NCBI GenBank assembly: GCA_043797735.1
Contig: JAZDPH010000021.1
Span: forward strand, 1-6,942
From: BS750m-G77 sp043797735
GTDB taxonomy: Bacteria; Omnitrophota; Gorgyraeia; Gygaellales; Profunditerraquicolaceae
Length of the DNA stretch: 6,942 nucleotides
Direction: 5' to 3'
Each line of letters opens with the position of its first letter. Positions within the stretch are counted from its first letter, which is position 1. Under the pieces are notes generated by a model. It was not told where the DNA came from. It did no database searches and was given only the letters and a program-made list of their open reading frames with translations. Of the stretch, positions 1-6,169 are shown in pieces. Position numbers and translations under genes: made by a program.

Positions 1-127
1 GCCAAAATCTATGCTATTCTTATTTTAATAAATAACGGTAAGATAACCAGGCTAGATTGCCGCAAAAAAATAAGGGTCAGCGGTTTTTTATTGTTCAGTT
101 AATAAAAACTTAAAAAAAGGCCAAGAA

Positions 128-3100
128 ATGTTATCCAAAGCAAAAAAAACCCTATCCTTAGCCTTAGGCCTTACCCTTATCTTTCAACAGCTCGGCTTTG
201 CCCAAGTAGCAGTAGACCTGAATATCGCCAGCCACTTAAGCATGATGGGTAACCGGCTGGTTACTGCGGATAAGTTCCGCCCCCCGCAGCTGCGCTATTT
301 CTCCTACAATCCCTCAACCGACAATTTCAAGATTCTCCTAGACAAGGGAGATGCTTTTCTTACGAAGGACGAAGGACGAGAGACGAGGGACGAAAGAACA
401 AAGGCAATCGTCCCTCATCTCTCGTCTCTCATCCCTCGTAGCGAAGCAGAACTTCAATCCGAGACTAAACACTTAATGCAATACTTCCTGGTAGGCCTAA
501 CCCTGCCCAATGACTCCTTCTGGGTAAACCTAAGGCCTGACGCAGAGGACAAGGTCATTGACCCCTACTTAGAGCAGACAGACTTAGGCAAGATTATGCT
601 TGAGGCAGACCTGCAGCTAAAGAAAGATACTGCCCAACTAACCTCCCCCTCAACCCCGGAAGGCAGGATTTACTGGGATAAGCTCTATAAGAAGGCAGAA
701 CAGCTCTACGGGTATGAGGTTACCAGCATCCCTACATTAACCAGGCCCTGGATTGTGCCGGGGGAGATAATCATACGAGAGACGAGGGATGAAGGACGAG
801 GGACGAATACTGCCCCTTCGGCTTATATCTACAAGGCAACGCTTAAGGTAATGCTGGAAGAGGACTATTTACGAGGGACGAGGGACGATGGAGGATGGAC
901 GAGGGAGGAAGGACGAAGGATGCGGATAGAGTATAATTTCAAGGATGAACGCGCTAAAGCCTTAAACCAATACTCATCCCAACTCATCAGAGAACTAATC
1001 ATTCCTAAACTAACCAAAGAAATCAACTCAAGCAAAAGATACGCCCCCCTGCGCCAGGTCTACTACTCCCTGATCCTCTCTCGCTGGTTTAAGCTGCGCT
1101 TCAGCGGCAAAGAGGGCGCCTACCCCCAGCGTATTAACTCCAAAGACCTCACCAACCTTACCTCTAAAACCTCCTGGTCAAAGTCCAACTACTTCAAGCA
1201 ATACCAAGCTTCCTTTACCCAAGGCGAATACAATGTCAAAGAACCCGTCTATACCCCCACTGGCCAGGCCATCAGGAGCTGCTTTAGCGGGGGGATACAA
1301 ATGGCTAGCAGTGCTATCAAGGCTGACGGATTTAGTTCTACGGGAATTCATCCGGCGCTATTAACGCAACGAGGAATTATATTAATGTCAGGTTCCACAG
1401 CTGATAATGGAATTATATCCGTTAGTTCGGCGGTAAATGTGGGGGCCTCAAAAAAACTAGTTGAAGCAGCCTTTGAGGTATTACGTAAGCTAAAAAAAAC
1501 AAATAATTTGAATGATGGAGGAATTAACAGCTTGCATGATGCAATCAGTTCGATTTACTCCGCTTTAGAATCGGATGCGCCTTTTGAGTTGAAAAATGTA
1601 TTTATGAGAAGTATTGGAGAAAAGCTTAAGATCCCCCGAAAATATAAAACCACTGTTGTGGCCGGTATTCAAGCTTGGGTTGGGCTAATCAAGCAAAATC
1701 GGCATTTGGCCCAGAAGTATTTAGATGATTTTAACAAATTATTTCCGAGAAACGATTTGTCAATGACTAAAGCAGGCACCGCCAACTCAGCGCTGAAGAC
1801 TGAAGAGACTGGCAGCTCGGCGCTGGAGGATCCGCAAGAGTCTACCTTTTCGGCGCTAAGAATAAAAAAAGTATGGTATCCTGATTATACGAAATTAATC
1901 AATGCATGGGATGTATTAGAAAGTTTCGATTGGAAACTTAAGGAAGTTGTTGAGATAGACTCAAATAATAAGGTGATATCTTATGTTAATCCTGTCTGGT
2001 GTAAGATTACAGTGTCCAGAAAAAAGAATGGGATCCACATTGCATTACTAATGGAAGGCGAGGTAATATTTAGTTTTATATATGATGGAGGTGTGTTCAA
2101 TAGAGACGAATCTAGCATTAGAAACGATTTAAAAGAGGCAATTAAAAAAGAACGGAATAAATTTGGCAGTTTGCCGACACAGAATTCCCAAGGCTCCGCC
2201 GAGGAAAAAGCCAGCTCGGCGGTAACAGGCCGTGCCAAATTAACAGAGGCATTGGAAGTCTTAGAAGGCCAAGGGTGGAAAGAAGATTTTTCTGATACAA
2301 GGTCAACTTATAATCATAGGCGGTTTACCCATAATTCAGGCTTGCAAATAGAAGCTTTTTTAAATAGTGGCTCTAAGAAAGCCAATGTTGTATTGAAAGA
2401 TTCAAGTGGGTATGAGATATTTAGGGGGCCTGACTTAGACGCCGGCAATAAAGGGCTAGATGCATATTCAGAGGAATCTCTTAGAAATATTCTAGTGGTT
2501 GCCATTAAAGAAGAACTGGAAAAATCCGCTAGCTCGGTGCTGAAGGATCAGCAAATCGCCGCCGGTTCGCCGATAAGTCTTAAGCAGGCTCTTAGTATCT
2601 TTAATACTGAAAATGTAGACACGGGCAGATCAGGACAAAGCGCCTATTCCTACTTACATCTTGATTCTCTGGGCACAAGAGATTTTTTTAATTCTCTTAA
2701 AGATAACGTTATTGCTGATATGCCAGAGGAAATTAGCCGTAGCGATTACTTTGTACTTACTTCATTTATAGCTCCTTCAGATACTCAAAAGGAACCTGAA
2801 GTAATTCCATTAGCTGTTGTAGCCTGGTCAATAAAAGGAAGTCAAGATTTTGTAGCAATGCTGCCTTTATCAGGCGATGAAGCCAGTACTTCTTTATTAA
2901 CGAAATGGATAGAGTGGATAAGATTTATGGCGCCAACTGAAGGGCGAAAAGTAGAGACTACGACGCTTAATCTAAAAGATGGCTTTGTTGCTTTTTTTGA
3001 AGATTTAAATTTAGATAAAGCTGAGGCAGGGAATAGATTATTTGAATCTCCCGTTACAGGTCGTAAAAGCGAAAAGCATCCGTATGTTTCCGGAAAAATT

Positions 3101-3880
3101 ACAATAGCGGTTAGCGGCGCCGAGGAAAAAGCCAGCTCGGCGGTAACAGTGAAAGATTTAAAAAAACAAGTTAAATCAGCCTTTGATTTGCTCCGCGAGC
3201 TAAAACAAACAGATAGGTTGACAACCAAGCAAATCAATAGCGTGCATATGGCAACCTGGTCGATTCGCTTAGTTTTAATGAGAGGTTGGTCTTTTAATGA
3301 GGAACAGCCACCCATTGAAAGCCTTGGACAAGATCTTGACATCCCCGAAGATCAGAAACCTGCTGTCAAGGTCGGTATTCAGGCATGGGCCAGGCTAATC
3401 AATATGGATCGGGATGCGGCTCAAGGACACTTCGATCGTTATAACGAGTTATTGTCGAGTGCGAGTTCGGCGCTGCAGGCGGCGCCTAGGAGAGATGCTT
3501 CGCTGCGCTCAGCATCAATTCCCGACGATGAGGAAATGGGGGGAATTGACTTTCGCGCCCTGCCTATGGCTATCCAGCCGATGGGGAGCTTTACGGGGCT
3601 GGATTTTAGCCTGCCGCAGTTAAGCCGGGCAGAGCTTGAGCGGATAGATATTAATACAGAGATAGAAGAGATTCAGAGGATGCTGGAGGCCGGGATTATT
3701 CCTTCCGGCAAGCGCTTTAAGGAGCTGGTTGCCGCCTGCGCGCAAAAGCGGGAATTGGGTTGCCGCGCCGATAATTTACTGCTCTGCCTGGCAGATATCC
3801 TTAAACTGCAGGAGGAGAATGCCTGTGAGAGCTCGCCTGAATTGCGCGAGGCGCTGGTGATAGTTGATATGGGGGCTTGA
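128..3880 (+). CDS. Large modular, probably exported protein of unknown function (Omnitrophota-like, SSA-linker mosaic)
   Basis: I recognise no enzymatic function. The ATG is preceded by AAAAGG seven bases upstream (115-120), a modest ribosome binding site. Residues 1-25 look like a signal peptide: lysines at 4, 6 and 7, a hydrophobic core at 9-19 and a possible cleavage after Ala25, so export is inferred. Residues 27-388 form a long block with phrases such as PNDSFWVNLRPDAEDKVIDP and LRQVYYSLILSRWFK, which I recall from Omnitrophota proteins; it is interrupted by repeat-encoded stretches at about 78-105, 217-228 and 249-265. Residues 393-1116 are a mosaic of modules separated by nine SSA-type linkers, with module A at 441-540 and 1011-1109, module B at 589-675 and 704-796, and a unique module at about 812-996. 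Residues 1131-1250 are a charged, mostly helical tail with four cysteines (1204, 1212, 1220, 1233). The frame is open throughout, so it is not visibly broken. It ends just before the groES promoter with no obvious terminator. Confidence 0.85.
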   Translation: MLSKAKKTLSLALGLTLIFQQLGFAQVAVDLNIASHLSMMGNRLVTADKFRPPQLRYFSYNPSTDNFKILLDKGDAFLTKDEGRETRDERTKAIVPHLSSLIPRSEAELQSETKHLMQYFLVGLTLPNDSFWVNLRPDAEDKVIDPYLEQTDLGKIMLEADLQLKKDTAQLTSPSTPEGRIYWDKLYKKAEQLYGYEVTSIPTLTRPWIVPGEIIIRETRDEGRGTNTAPSAYIYKATLKVMLEEDYLRGTRDDGGWTREEGRRMRIEYNFKDERAKALNQYSSQLIRELIIPKLTKEINSSKRYAPLRQVYYSLILSRWFKLRFSGKEGAYPQRINSKDLTNLTSKTSWSKSNYFKQYQASFTQGEYNVKEPVYTPTGQAIRSCFSGGIQMASSAIKADGFSSTGIHPALLTQRGIILMSGSTADNGIISVSSAVNVGASKKLVEAAFEVLRKLKKTNNLNDGGINSLHDAISSIYSALESDAPFELKNVFMRSIGEKLKIPRKYKTTVVAGIQAWVGLIKQNRHLAQKYLDDFNKLFPRNDLSMTKAGTANSALKTEETGSSALEDPQESTFSALRIKKVWYPDYTKLINAWDVLESFDWKLKEVVEIDSNNKVISYVNPVWCKITVSRKKNGIHIALLMEGEVIFSFIYDGGVFNRDESSIRNDLKEAIKKERNKFGSLPTQNSQGSAEEKASSAVTGRAKLTEALEVLEGQGWKEDFSDTRSTYNHRRFTHNSGLQIEAFLNSGSKKANVVLKDSSGYEIFRGPDLDAGNKGLDAYSEESLRNILVVAIKEELEKSASSVLKDQQIAAGSPISLKQALSIFNTENVDTGRSGQSAYSYLHLDSLGTRDFFNSLKDNVIADMPEEISRSDYFVLTSFIAPSDTQKEPEVIPLAVVAWSIKGSQDFVAMLPLSGDEASTSLLTKWIEWIRFMAPTEGRKVETTTLNLKDGFVAFFEDLNLDKAEAGNRLFESPVTGRKSEKHPYVSGKITIAVSGAEEKASSAVTVKDLKKQVKSAFDLLRELKQTDRLTTKQINSVHMATWSIRLVLMRGWSFNEEQPPIESLGQDLDIPEDQKPAVKVGIQAWARLINMDRDAAQGHFDRYNELLSSASSALQAAPRRDASLRSASIPDDEEMGGIDFRALPMAIQPMGSFTGLDFSLPQLSRAELERIDINTEIEEIQRMLEAGIIPSGKRFKELVAACAQKRELGCRADNLLLCLADILKLQEENACESSPELREALVIVDMGA
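361..440 (+). repeat. 80-bp palindromic element translated in frame inside the large CDS
   Basis: The left arm (361-393) and the right arm (408-440) are inverted copies that match at 28 of 33 positions by hand alignment, around a 14-base loop. The left arm is purine-rich, built of GGACGA/GAGACGA units, and the right arm is its pyrimidine complement. The element is read through in frame and encodes a charged stretch (KDEGRETRDER) followed by VPHLSSLIPR. Flanking residues on both sides look like ordinary protein, so the element appears to have been inserted without breaking the frame, much as Rickettsia palindromic elements do. Insertion is inferred; the palindrome itself is seen directly. Confidence 0.8.
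774..806 (+). repeat. Single-arm copy of the GGACGAGGGA repeat, in frame
   Basis: This 33-base stretch matches the left arm of the palindrome at 361-393 at 27 of 33 positions by hand alignment. It encodes RETRDEGRGT within the large protein, directly after the phrase WIVPGEIII. No inverted partner lies next to it, so it is a half element. Its 33-base length equals 11 codons, which keeps the reading frame. Confidence 0.65.
870..921 (+). repeat. Degenerate GGACGA-unit tandem stretch, in frame
   Basis: This stretch has the same purine-rich vocabulary as 361-393 and 774-806, repeated several times with one-base variations. It encodes RGTRDDGGWTREEGRRM between EEDYL and RIEYNFKD. The + strand here is almost entirely G and A. 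It is best read as a decayed or expanded copy of the same repeat family. Confidence 0.6.
1448..1747 (+). repeat. Module A, copy 1 (within the large CDS)
   Basis: Residues 441-540 align with residues 1011-1109. Shared landmarks include KK-V--AF--LR-LK near the start, INS-H in the middle, L-IP followed by GIQAW--LI, and a closing AQ---D--N-L. The predicted character is all-helical. It is preceded by an SSAV linker. No named domain is recognised. Confidence 0.75.
1892..2152 (+). repeat. Module B, copy 1 (within the large CDS)
   Basis: Residues 589-675 align with residues 704-796. Both open with a helix (KLINAWDVLESFDWK against KLTEALEVLEGQGWK), continue through a predicted beta-rich centre, and close with an S-(I/L)RN-L--AIK helix. 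The helix-sheet-helix order suggests a small alpha/beta domain of unknown role. Confidence 0.7.
2196..2228 (+). repeat. SSA-linker repeat, copy 1, with internal 8-bp inverted repeat
   Basis: Positions 2197-2228 are identical over 32 bases to 3118-3149. Inside, CCGCCGAG (2196-2203) and CTCGGCGG (2215-2222) form a perfect 8-bp stem with an 11-base loop. It encodes AEEKASSAVT, the linker before the second B module. Confidence 0.85.
2237..2515 (+). repeat. Module B, copy 2 (within the large CDS)
   Basis: Residues 704-796 are the diverged partner of module B copy 1, sharing the opening VLE---WK helix and the closing S-RN---VAIK helix. The middle (HNSGLQIEAFLNSGSKK) is diverged in sequence but keeps a similar alternating hydrophobic pattern. 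SSA-type linkers bound it on both sides (residues 695-699 and 801-805). Confidence 0.7.
3118..3149 (+). repeat. SSA-linker repeat, copy 2
   Basis: This is an exact 32-base copy of 2197-2228. The inverted repeat is CGCCGAG (3118-3124) with CTCGGCG (3136-3142), a 7-bp stem. It encodes the same AEEKASSAVT linker but is followed by module A rather than module B. Confidence 0.85.
3158..3454 (+). repeat. Module A, copy 2 (within the large CDS)
   Basis: Residues 1011-1109 are the diverged partner of 441-540. The GIQAW core and the IP turn before it are intact. A further linker (ASSAL, residues 1112-1116) follows and leads into the C-terminal tail. Confidence 0.75.
3494..3516 (+). repeat. Short REP-like inverted repeat within the coding region
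   Basis: GATGCT (3494-3499) and AGCATC (3511-3516) flank an 11-base centre, TCGCTGCGCTC. The centre resembles the TTCGCTGCGCTC core of widespread bacterial intergenic palindromes. It encodes DASLRSAS, just after the last SSA linker. The stem is only 6 bp, so the call is modest. Confidence 0.4.
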
Positions 3881-3899
3881 AAACTTTTTAATTTTTTAC

Positions 3900-3927
3900 T
3901 TGACAAGATTTTTTTTTATTTTATAAT
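3900..3927 (+). promoter_or_regulatory. Vegetative-type promoter of groES-groEL
   Basis: A consensus TTGACA (3900-3905) lies 16 bases from a consensus TATAAT (3922-3927). AT tracts upstream (3881-3898) could act as an UP element. The predicted transcription start falls at about 3933-3935, inside the CIRCE operator. Confidence 0.9.
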
Positions 3928-3953
3928 TAGCACTCCAGACAAAGGAGTGCTAA
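3927..3953 (+). promoter_or_regulatory. CIRCE operator (HrcA binding site)
   Basis: TTAGCACTC (3927-3935), nine bases, then GAGTGCTAA (3945-3953) is a perfect match to the CIRCE inverted repeat. It overlaps the last base of the -10 box and the expected start site. HrcA bound here should therefore block transcription until heat shock, which is the known mechanism for this element. hrcA itself is not in the window. Confidence 0.97.
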
Positions 3954-3983
3954 TCTACCGTATTAAAACTAACGACCAACGAC

Positions 3984-3993
3984 AAGGGAGGTG
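3984..3993 (+). promoter_or_regulatory. Ribosome binding site of groES
   Basis: AAGGGAGGTG is a strong Shine-Dalgarno sequence six bases before the ATG at 4000. It supports that ATG over the in-frame ATG at 4006, which would be 12 bases away. Just upstream, AACGACCAACGAC (3971-3983) resembles a short tandem repeat. Confidence 0.85.
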
Positions 3994-3999
3994 TGAAAG

Positions 4000-4290
4000 A
4001 TGGAGATGAGGCCATTAGGCGATCGCGTAGTGATTAAGCCTTTGGAGGCGGAAGCAAAAACCAAGGGCGGTATCGTTTTACCGGATACAGCCAAGGAAAA
4101 ACCACAGGAGGGCAAGGTAGTGGCTGTGGGTAAGGGCAAGGTCCTTGAAAGCGGCAGTGTTCAGGCGCCGGAGGTAAAGGTAGGGGACAAGGTGCTCTAC
4201 GGGAAATATTCCGGCAACGAGATTACCACCAAAGAGGGCGAAGAGTTATTGATTATGCGTGAAGAGGATATTTTAGCGGTGATTAAGTAA
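4000..4290 (+). CDS. groES: Co-chaperonin GroES (Hsp10)
   Basis: GroES is the heptameric lid that caps GroEL during ATP-driven folding of cytosolic proteins. The 96-residue length is normal for the family. The opening RPLGDRVVIKP is the classic N-terminal strand. The mobile loop lies at about 17-34, with the GroEL-contacting Ile-Val-Leu at residues 25-27. The later VGDKVLYGKYSG and the closing EEDILAVI are also typical. The start has two extra residues compared with versions beginning MRPLGDR, chosen because the ribosome binding site fits it best. It is the first gene of the CIRCE-controlled operon. Confidence 0.98.
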   Translation: MEMRPLGDRVVIKPLEAEAKTKGGIVLPDTAKEKPQEGKVVAVGKGKVLESGSVQAPEVKVGDKVLYGKYSGNEITTKEGEELLIMREEDILAVIK

Positions 4291-4299
4291 TAACAGTTT

Positions 4300-4393
4300 G
4301 TCATTGCGAGGGACTGTGAGGGCGTAAGTCCGAGCAGTACCGAAGCAATCTAAAGGTGAGATTGCTTTACTCACTGCGTTCGTTCGCAATGAC
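4300..4393 (+). repeat. 94-bp palindromic element between groES and groEL
   Basis: The outer arms GTCATTGCG (4300-4308) and CGCAATGAC (4385-4393) are perfectly inverted. An inner pair, GAAGCAATCT (4342-4351) and AGATTGCTTT (4359-4368), matches at 9 of 10 positions around a 7-base loop. A side hairpin, GGACT (4311-4315) with AGTCC (4327-4331), sits on the left half, giving a branched fold. It resembles the CATTGCGAG...GAAGCAATC palindromes I know from many bacterial intergenic regions. It lies in the groES-groEL transcript, so it would be present as RNA structure. Confidence 0.85.
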
Positions 4394-4403
4394 GAAACAA
4401 AAA

Positions 4404-4410
4404 AAAGGAG
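4404..4410 (+). promoter_or_regulatory. Ribosome binding site deciding the groEL start
   Basis: AAAGGAG lies eight bases before the ATG at 4419. It rules out the in-frame upstream GTG at 4356, which lies in the palindromic element and would add 21 residues unlike any GroEL N-terminus. Confidence 0.9.
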
Positions 4411-4418
4411 AATCGATT

Positions 4419-6068
4419 ATGGCAAAGCAACTCTTATACAGTGATGAGGCGCGCCGAAAAATCCTAAGCGGGGTAGAGCAGTTATCCGCGGCGGTTAAGG
4501 TGACCTTGGGGCCTAAGGGCCGCAATGTGGTCATTGACAAAAAGTTCGGCTCACCGACCATCACCAAGGACGGTGTTACAGTAGCAAAGGAGATTGAGCT
4601 GGAGGACCCCTATGAGAATATGGGCGCCCAGATGGTTAAGGAAGTAGCGGAGAAGACCTCTGACATAGCCGGTGACGGTACCACCACCGCTACGATTTTA
4701 GCAGAGGCCATTTACCGCCAGGGCCTAAAGAACGTAACTGCCGGGGCAAATCCCATGGCCTTAAAGCGCGGGATTGAGAAGGCAGTTGAAAAAATAGTAG
4801 AGGAGTTAGGCAAGCTTTCTACCCCGATAAAAGACAAGAAGGAGATTGCGCAGGTGGCCACTATCGCCGCAAATTCCGACCATACTATCGGGGAGCTGAT
4901 TGCCGAGGCAATGGATAAGGTAGGCAAGGACGGCGTAATCACGGTTGAAGAAGCAAAGTCAACCGCAACCACCCTTGAAGTGGTAGAGGGGATGCAGTTT
5001 GACCAGGGATACCTTTCGCCGTATTTTGTTACCGATGCCGAAAGAATGGAAGTCCTTCTTGAGGACCCCTACATTCTTATATATGAAAAGAAAATCTCTT
5101 CAATAAAGGATATACTTCCCTTATTGGAGAAGATTGCCCGTGCCAGCAAACCCCTTCTGATTATAGCAGAGGAAGTTGAGGGGGAGGCGCTGGCTACTTT
5201 GGTAGTGAACAAGATCCGCGGGACGTTCGTTGCCTGCGCGGTCAAGGCCCCGGGTTACGGCGACAGGCGTAAAGCCATGCTTGAGGATATTGCTATCCTT
5301 ACCGGCGGCAAGGCCATTACCGAGGATCTCGGTATCAAGCTGGAAAACGTTGATATTGATGAATTGGGCCGTGCCAAAAAGGTAAAAATCGACAAAGAGA
5401 ATACTACTATTGTTGAAGGCGCGGGTAAAAATCAGGGGATTAACGCCCGGATTGCCCAGCTAAAGAAGCAGATTGAAGATACCGATTCCGACTACGACAA
5501 GGAAAAGCTGCAGGAACGCCTGGCAAAACTGGCCGGCGGAGTGGCGGTAATTAATGTAGGGGCTGCTACTGAAACCGAAATGAAGGAGAAAAAGGCCAGA
5601 GTGGAGGATGCCTTGCATGCAACCCGCGCGGCTTCCCAGGAAGGTATAGTTCCCGGCGGCGGAGTCGCATTCTTACGCTGTGTCGCTGCGATAGAGAAAT
5701 TAAGGCTTGATGGTGACGAGAAGATCGGCGTCAACATCGTCAAGCGGGCAATTGAGGAGCCTTTAAGGATGATCGCGCAAAATGCGGGCCTTGAGGGTTC
5801 GGTAGTTGTCCAGCGCATAAAACAGGAAAAGACAAACGTAGGTTATGATGTTGCTCAGGATGCCTATGTAGATATGATTGAGGCAGGGGTAATTGACCCG
5901 ACAAAGGTTACGCGCTCGGCATTGCAAAACGCTGCATCCATTGCAGCGTTGTTATTGACAACCGAGGCAATCATTGCCGATAAGCCTGAGAAGGATGAGA
6001 AGATGCCGCCTATGCCGCATGGCGGAATGGGTGGAATGGGCGGAGGAATGGGCGGAGGAATGTATTAA
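4419..6068 (+). CDS. groEL: Chaperonin GroEL (Hsp60)
   Basis: GroEL is the double-ring ATPase that encloses and folds non-native proteins in the cytosol together with GroES. From the MAKQ start it is 549 residues, normal for the family. The equatorial ATP site is visible as TLGPKGRNV at 29-37 and GDGTTT at 85-90 (Asp86). The hydrolysis aspartate is in the ARVEDALHATRAA segment (Asp397), and the signature EGIVPGGG follows at 408-415. The apical domain spans roughly 190-375. The C-terminus is the usual flexible Gly-Gly-Met tail. No key residue appears missing. It follows groES in the same operon, but with a 128-base gap filled mainly by a palindromic element. Confidence 0.99.
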   Translation: MAKQLLYSDEARRKILSGVEQLSAAVKVTLGPKGRNVVIDKKFGSPTITKDGVTVAKEIELEDPYENMGAQMVKEVAEKTSDIAGDGTTTATILAEAIYRQGLKNVTAGANPMALKRGIEKAVEKIVEELGKLSTPIKDKKEIAQVATIAANSDHTIGELIAEAMDKVGKDGVITVEEAKSTATTLEVVEGMQFDQGYLSPYFVTDAERMEVLLEDPYILIYEKKISSIKDILPLLEKIARASKPLLIIAEEVEGEALATLVVNKIRGTFVACAVKAPGYGDRRKAMLEDIAILTGGKAITEDLGIKLENVDIDELGRAKKVKIDKENTTIVEGAGKNQGINARIAQLKKQIEDTDSDYDKEKLQERLAKLAGGVAVINVGAATETEMKEKKARVEDALHATRAASQEGIVPGGGVAFLRCVAAIEKLRLDGDEKIGVNIVKRAIEEPLRMIAQNAGLEGSVVVQRIKQEKTNVGYDVAQDAYVDMIEAGVIDPTKVTRSALQNAASIAALLLTTEAIIADKPEKDEKMPPMPHGGMGGMGGGMGGGMY

Positions 6069-6089
6069 TTTAGTCCACAGTCGACAGTC

Positions 6090-6110
6090 CCTGCCTTGCC
6101 GGCAGGCAGG
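6090..6110. repeat. Compact GC-rich palindrome downstream of groEL
   Basis: A stem of ten base pairs with one bulged T (6096) is centred on GCCGGC. It is the CCTGCC...GGCAGG type of small dispersed palindrome. Nine-base direct repeats, TAGTCCACA, lie on either side (6071-6079 and 6113-6121). There is no T-tract after it, so it is not a standard terminator, although its stem could stabilise the 3' end of the groEL transcript. Confidence 0.65.
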
Positions 6111-6169
6111 CATAGTCCACACAGCCGAAACTTACAAAGAACACCAGGAAAATATCGAAAAATATTTAC

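Noticed and set aside
60..90. CCGC and GCGG followed by a T-tract, resembling a terminator of an upstream gene.
   Set aside because: The stem is four base pairs with a 16-base loop, too weak to call.
1..102. An open frame from position 1 to a TAA at 100-102 that could be the end of an upstream gene.
   Set aside because: It is only 33 codons in AT-rich DNA, the peptide matches nothing I know, and such open stretches occur by chance.
361..921. A CRISPR array or tandem minisatellite for the repeated GGACGA units.
   Set aside because: Copies are irregular in spacing, of different lengths and partly inverted, with no uniform spacers and no cas genes.
1981..3342. Minus-strand open frames opposite the large protein (1981-2238, 2314-2505, 2842-3342).
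   Set aside because: They lie entirely within a long convincing coding frame, show no family features and have no clear start signals.
4356..4418. An N-terminal extension of GroEL from the GTG at 4356.
   Set aside because: The extra 21 residues are translated palindromic repeat, and a strong ribosome binding site marks the ATG at 4419.
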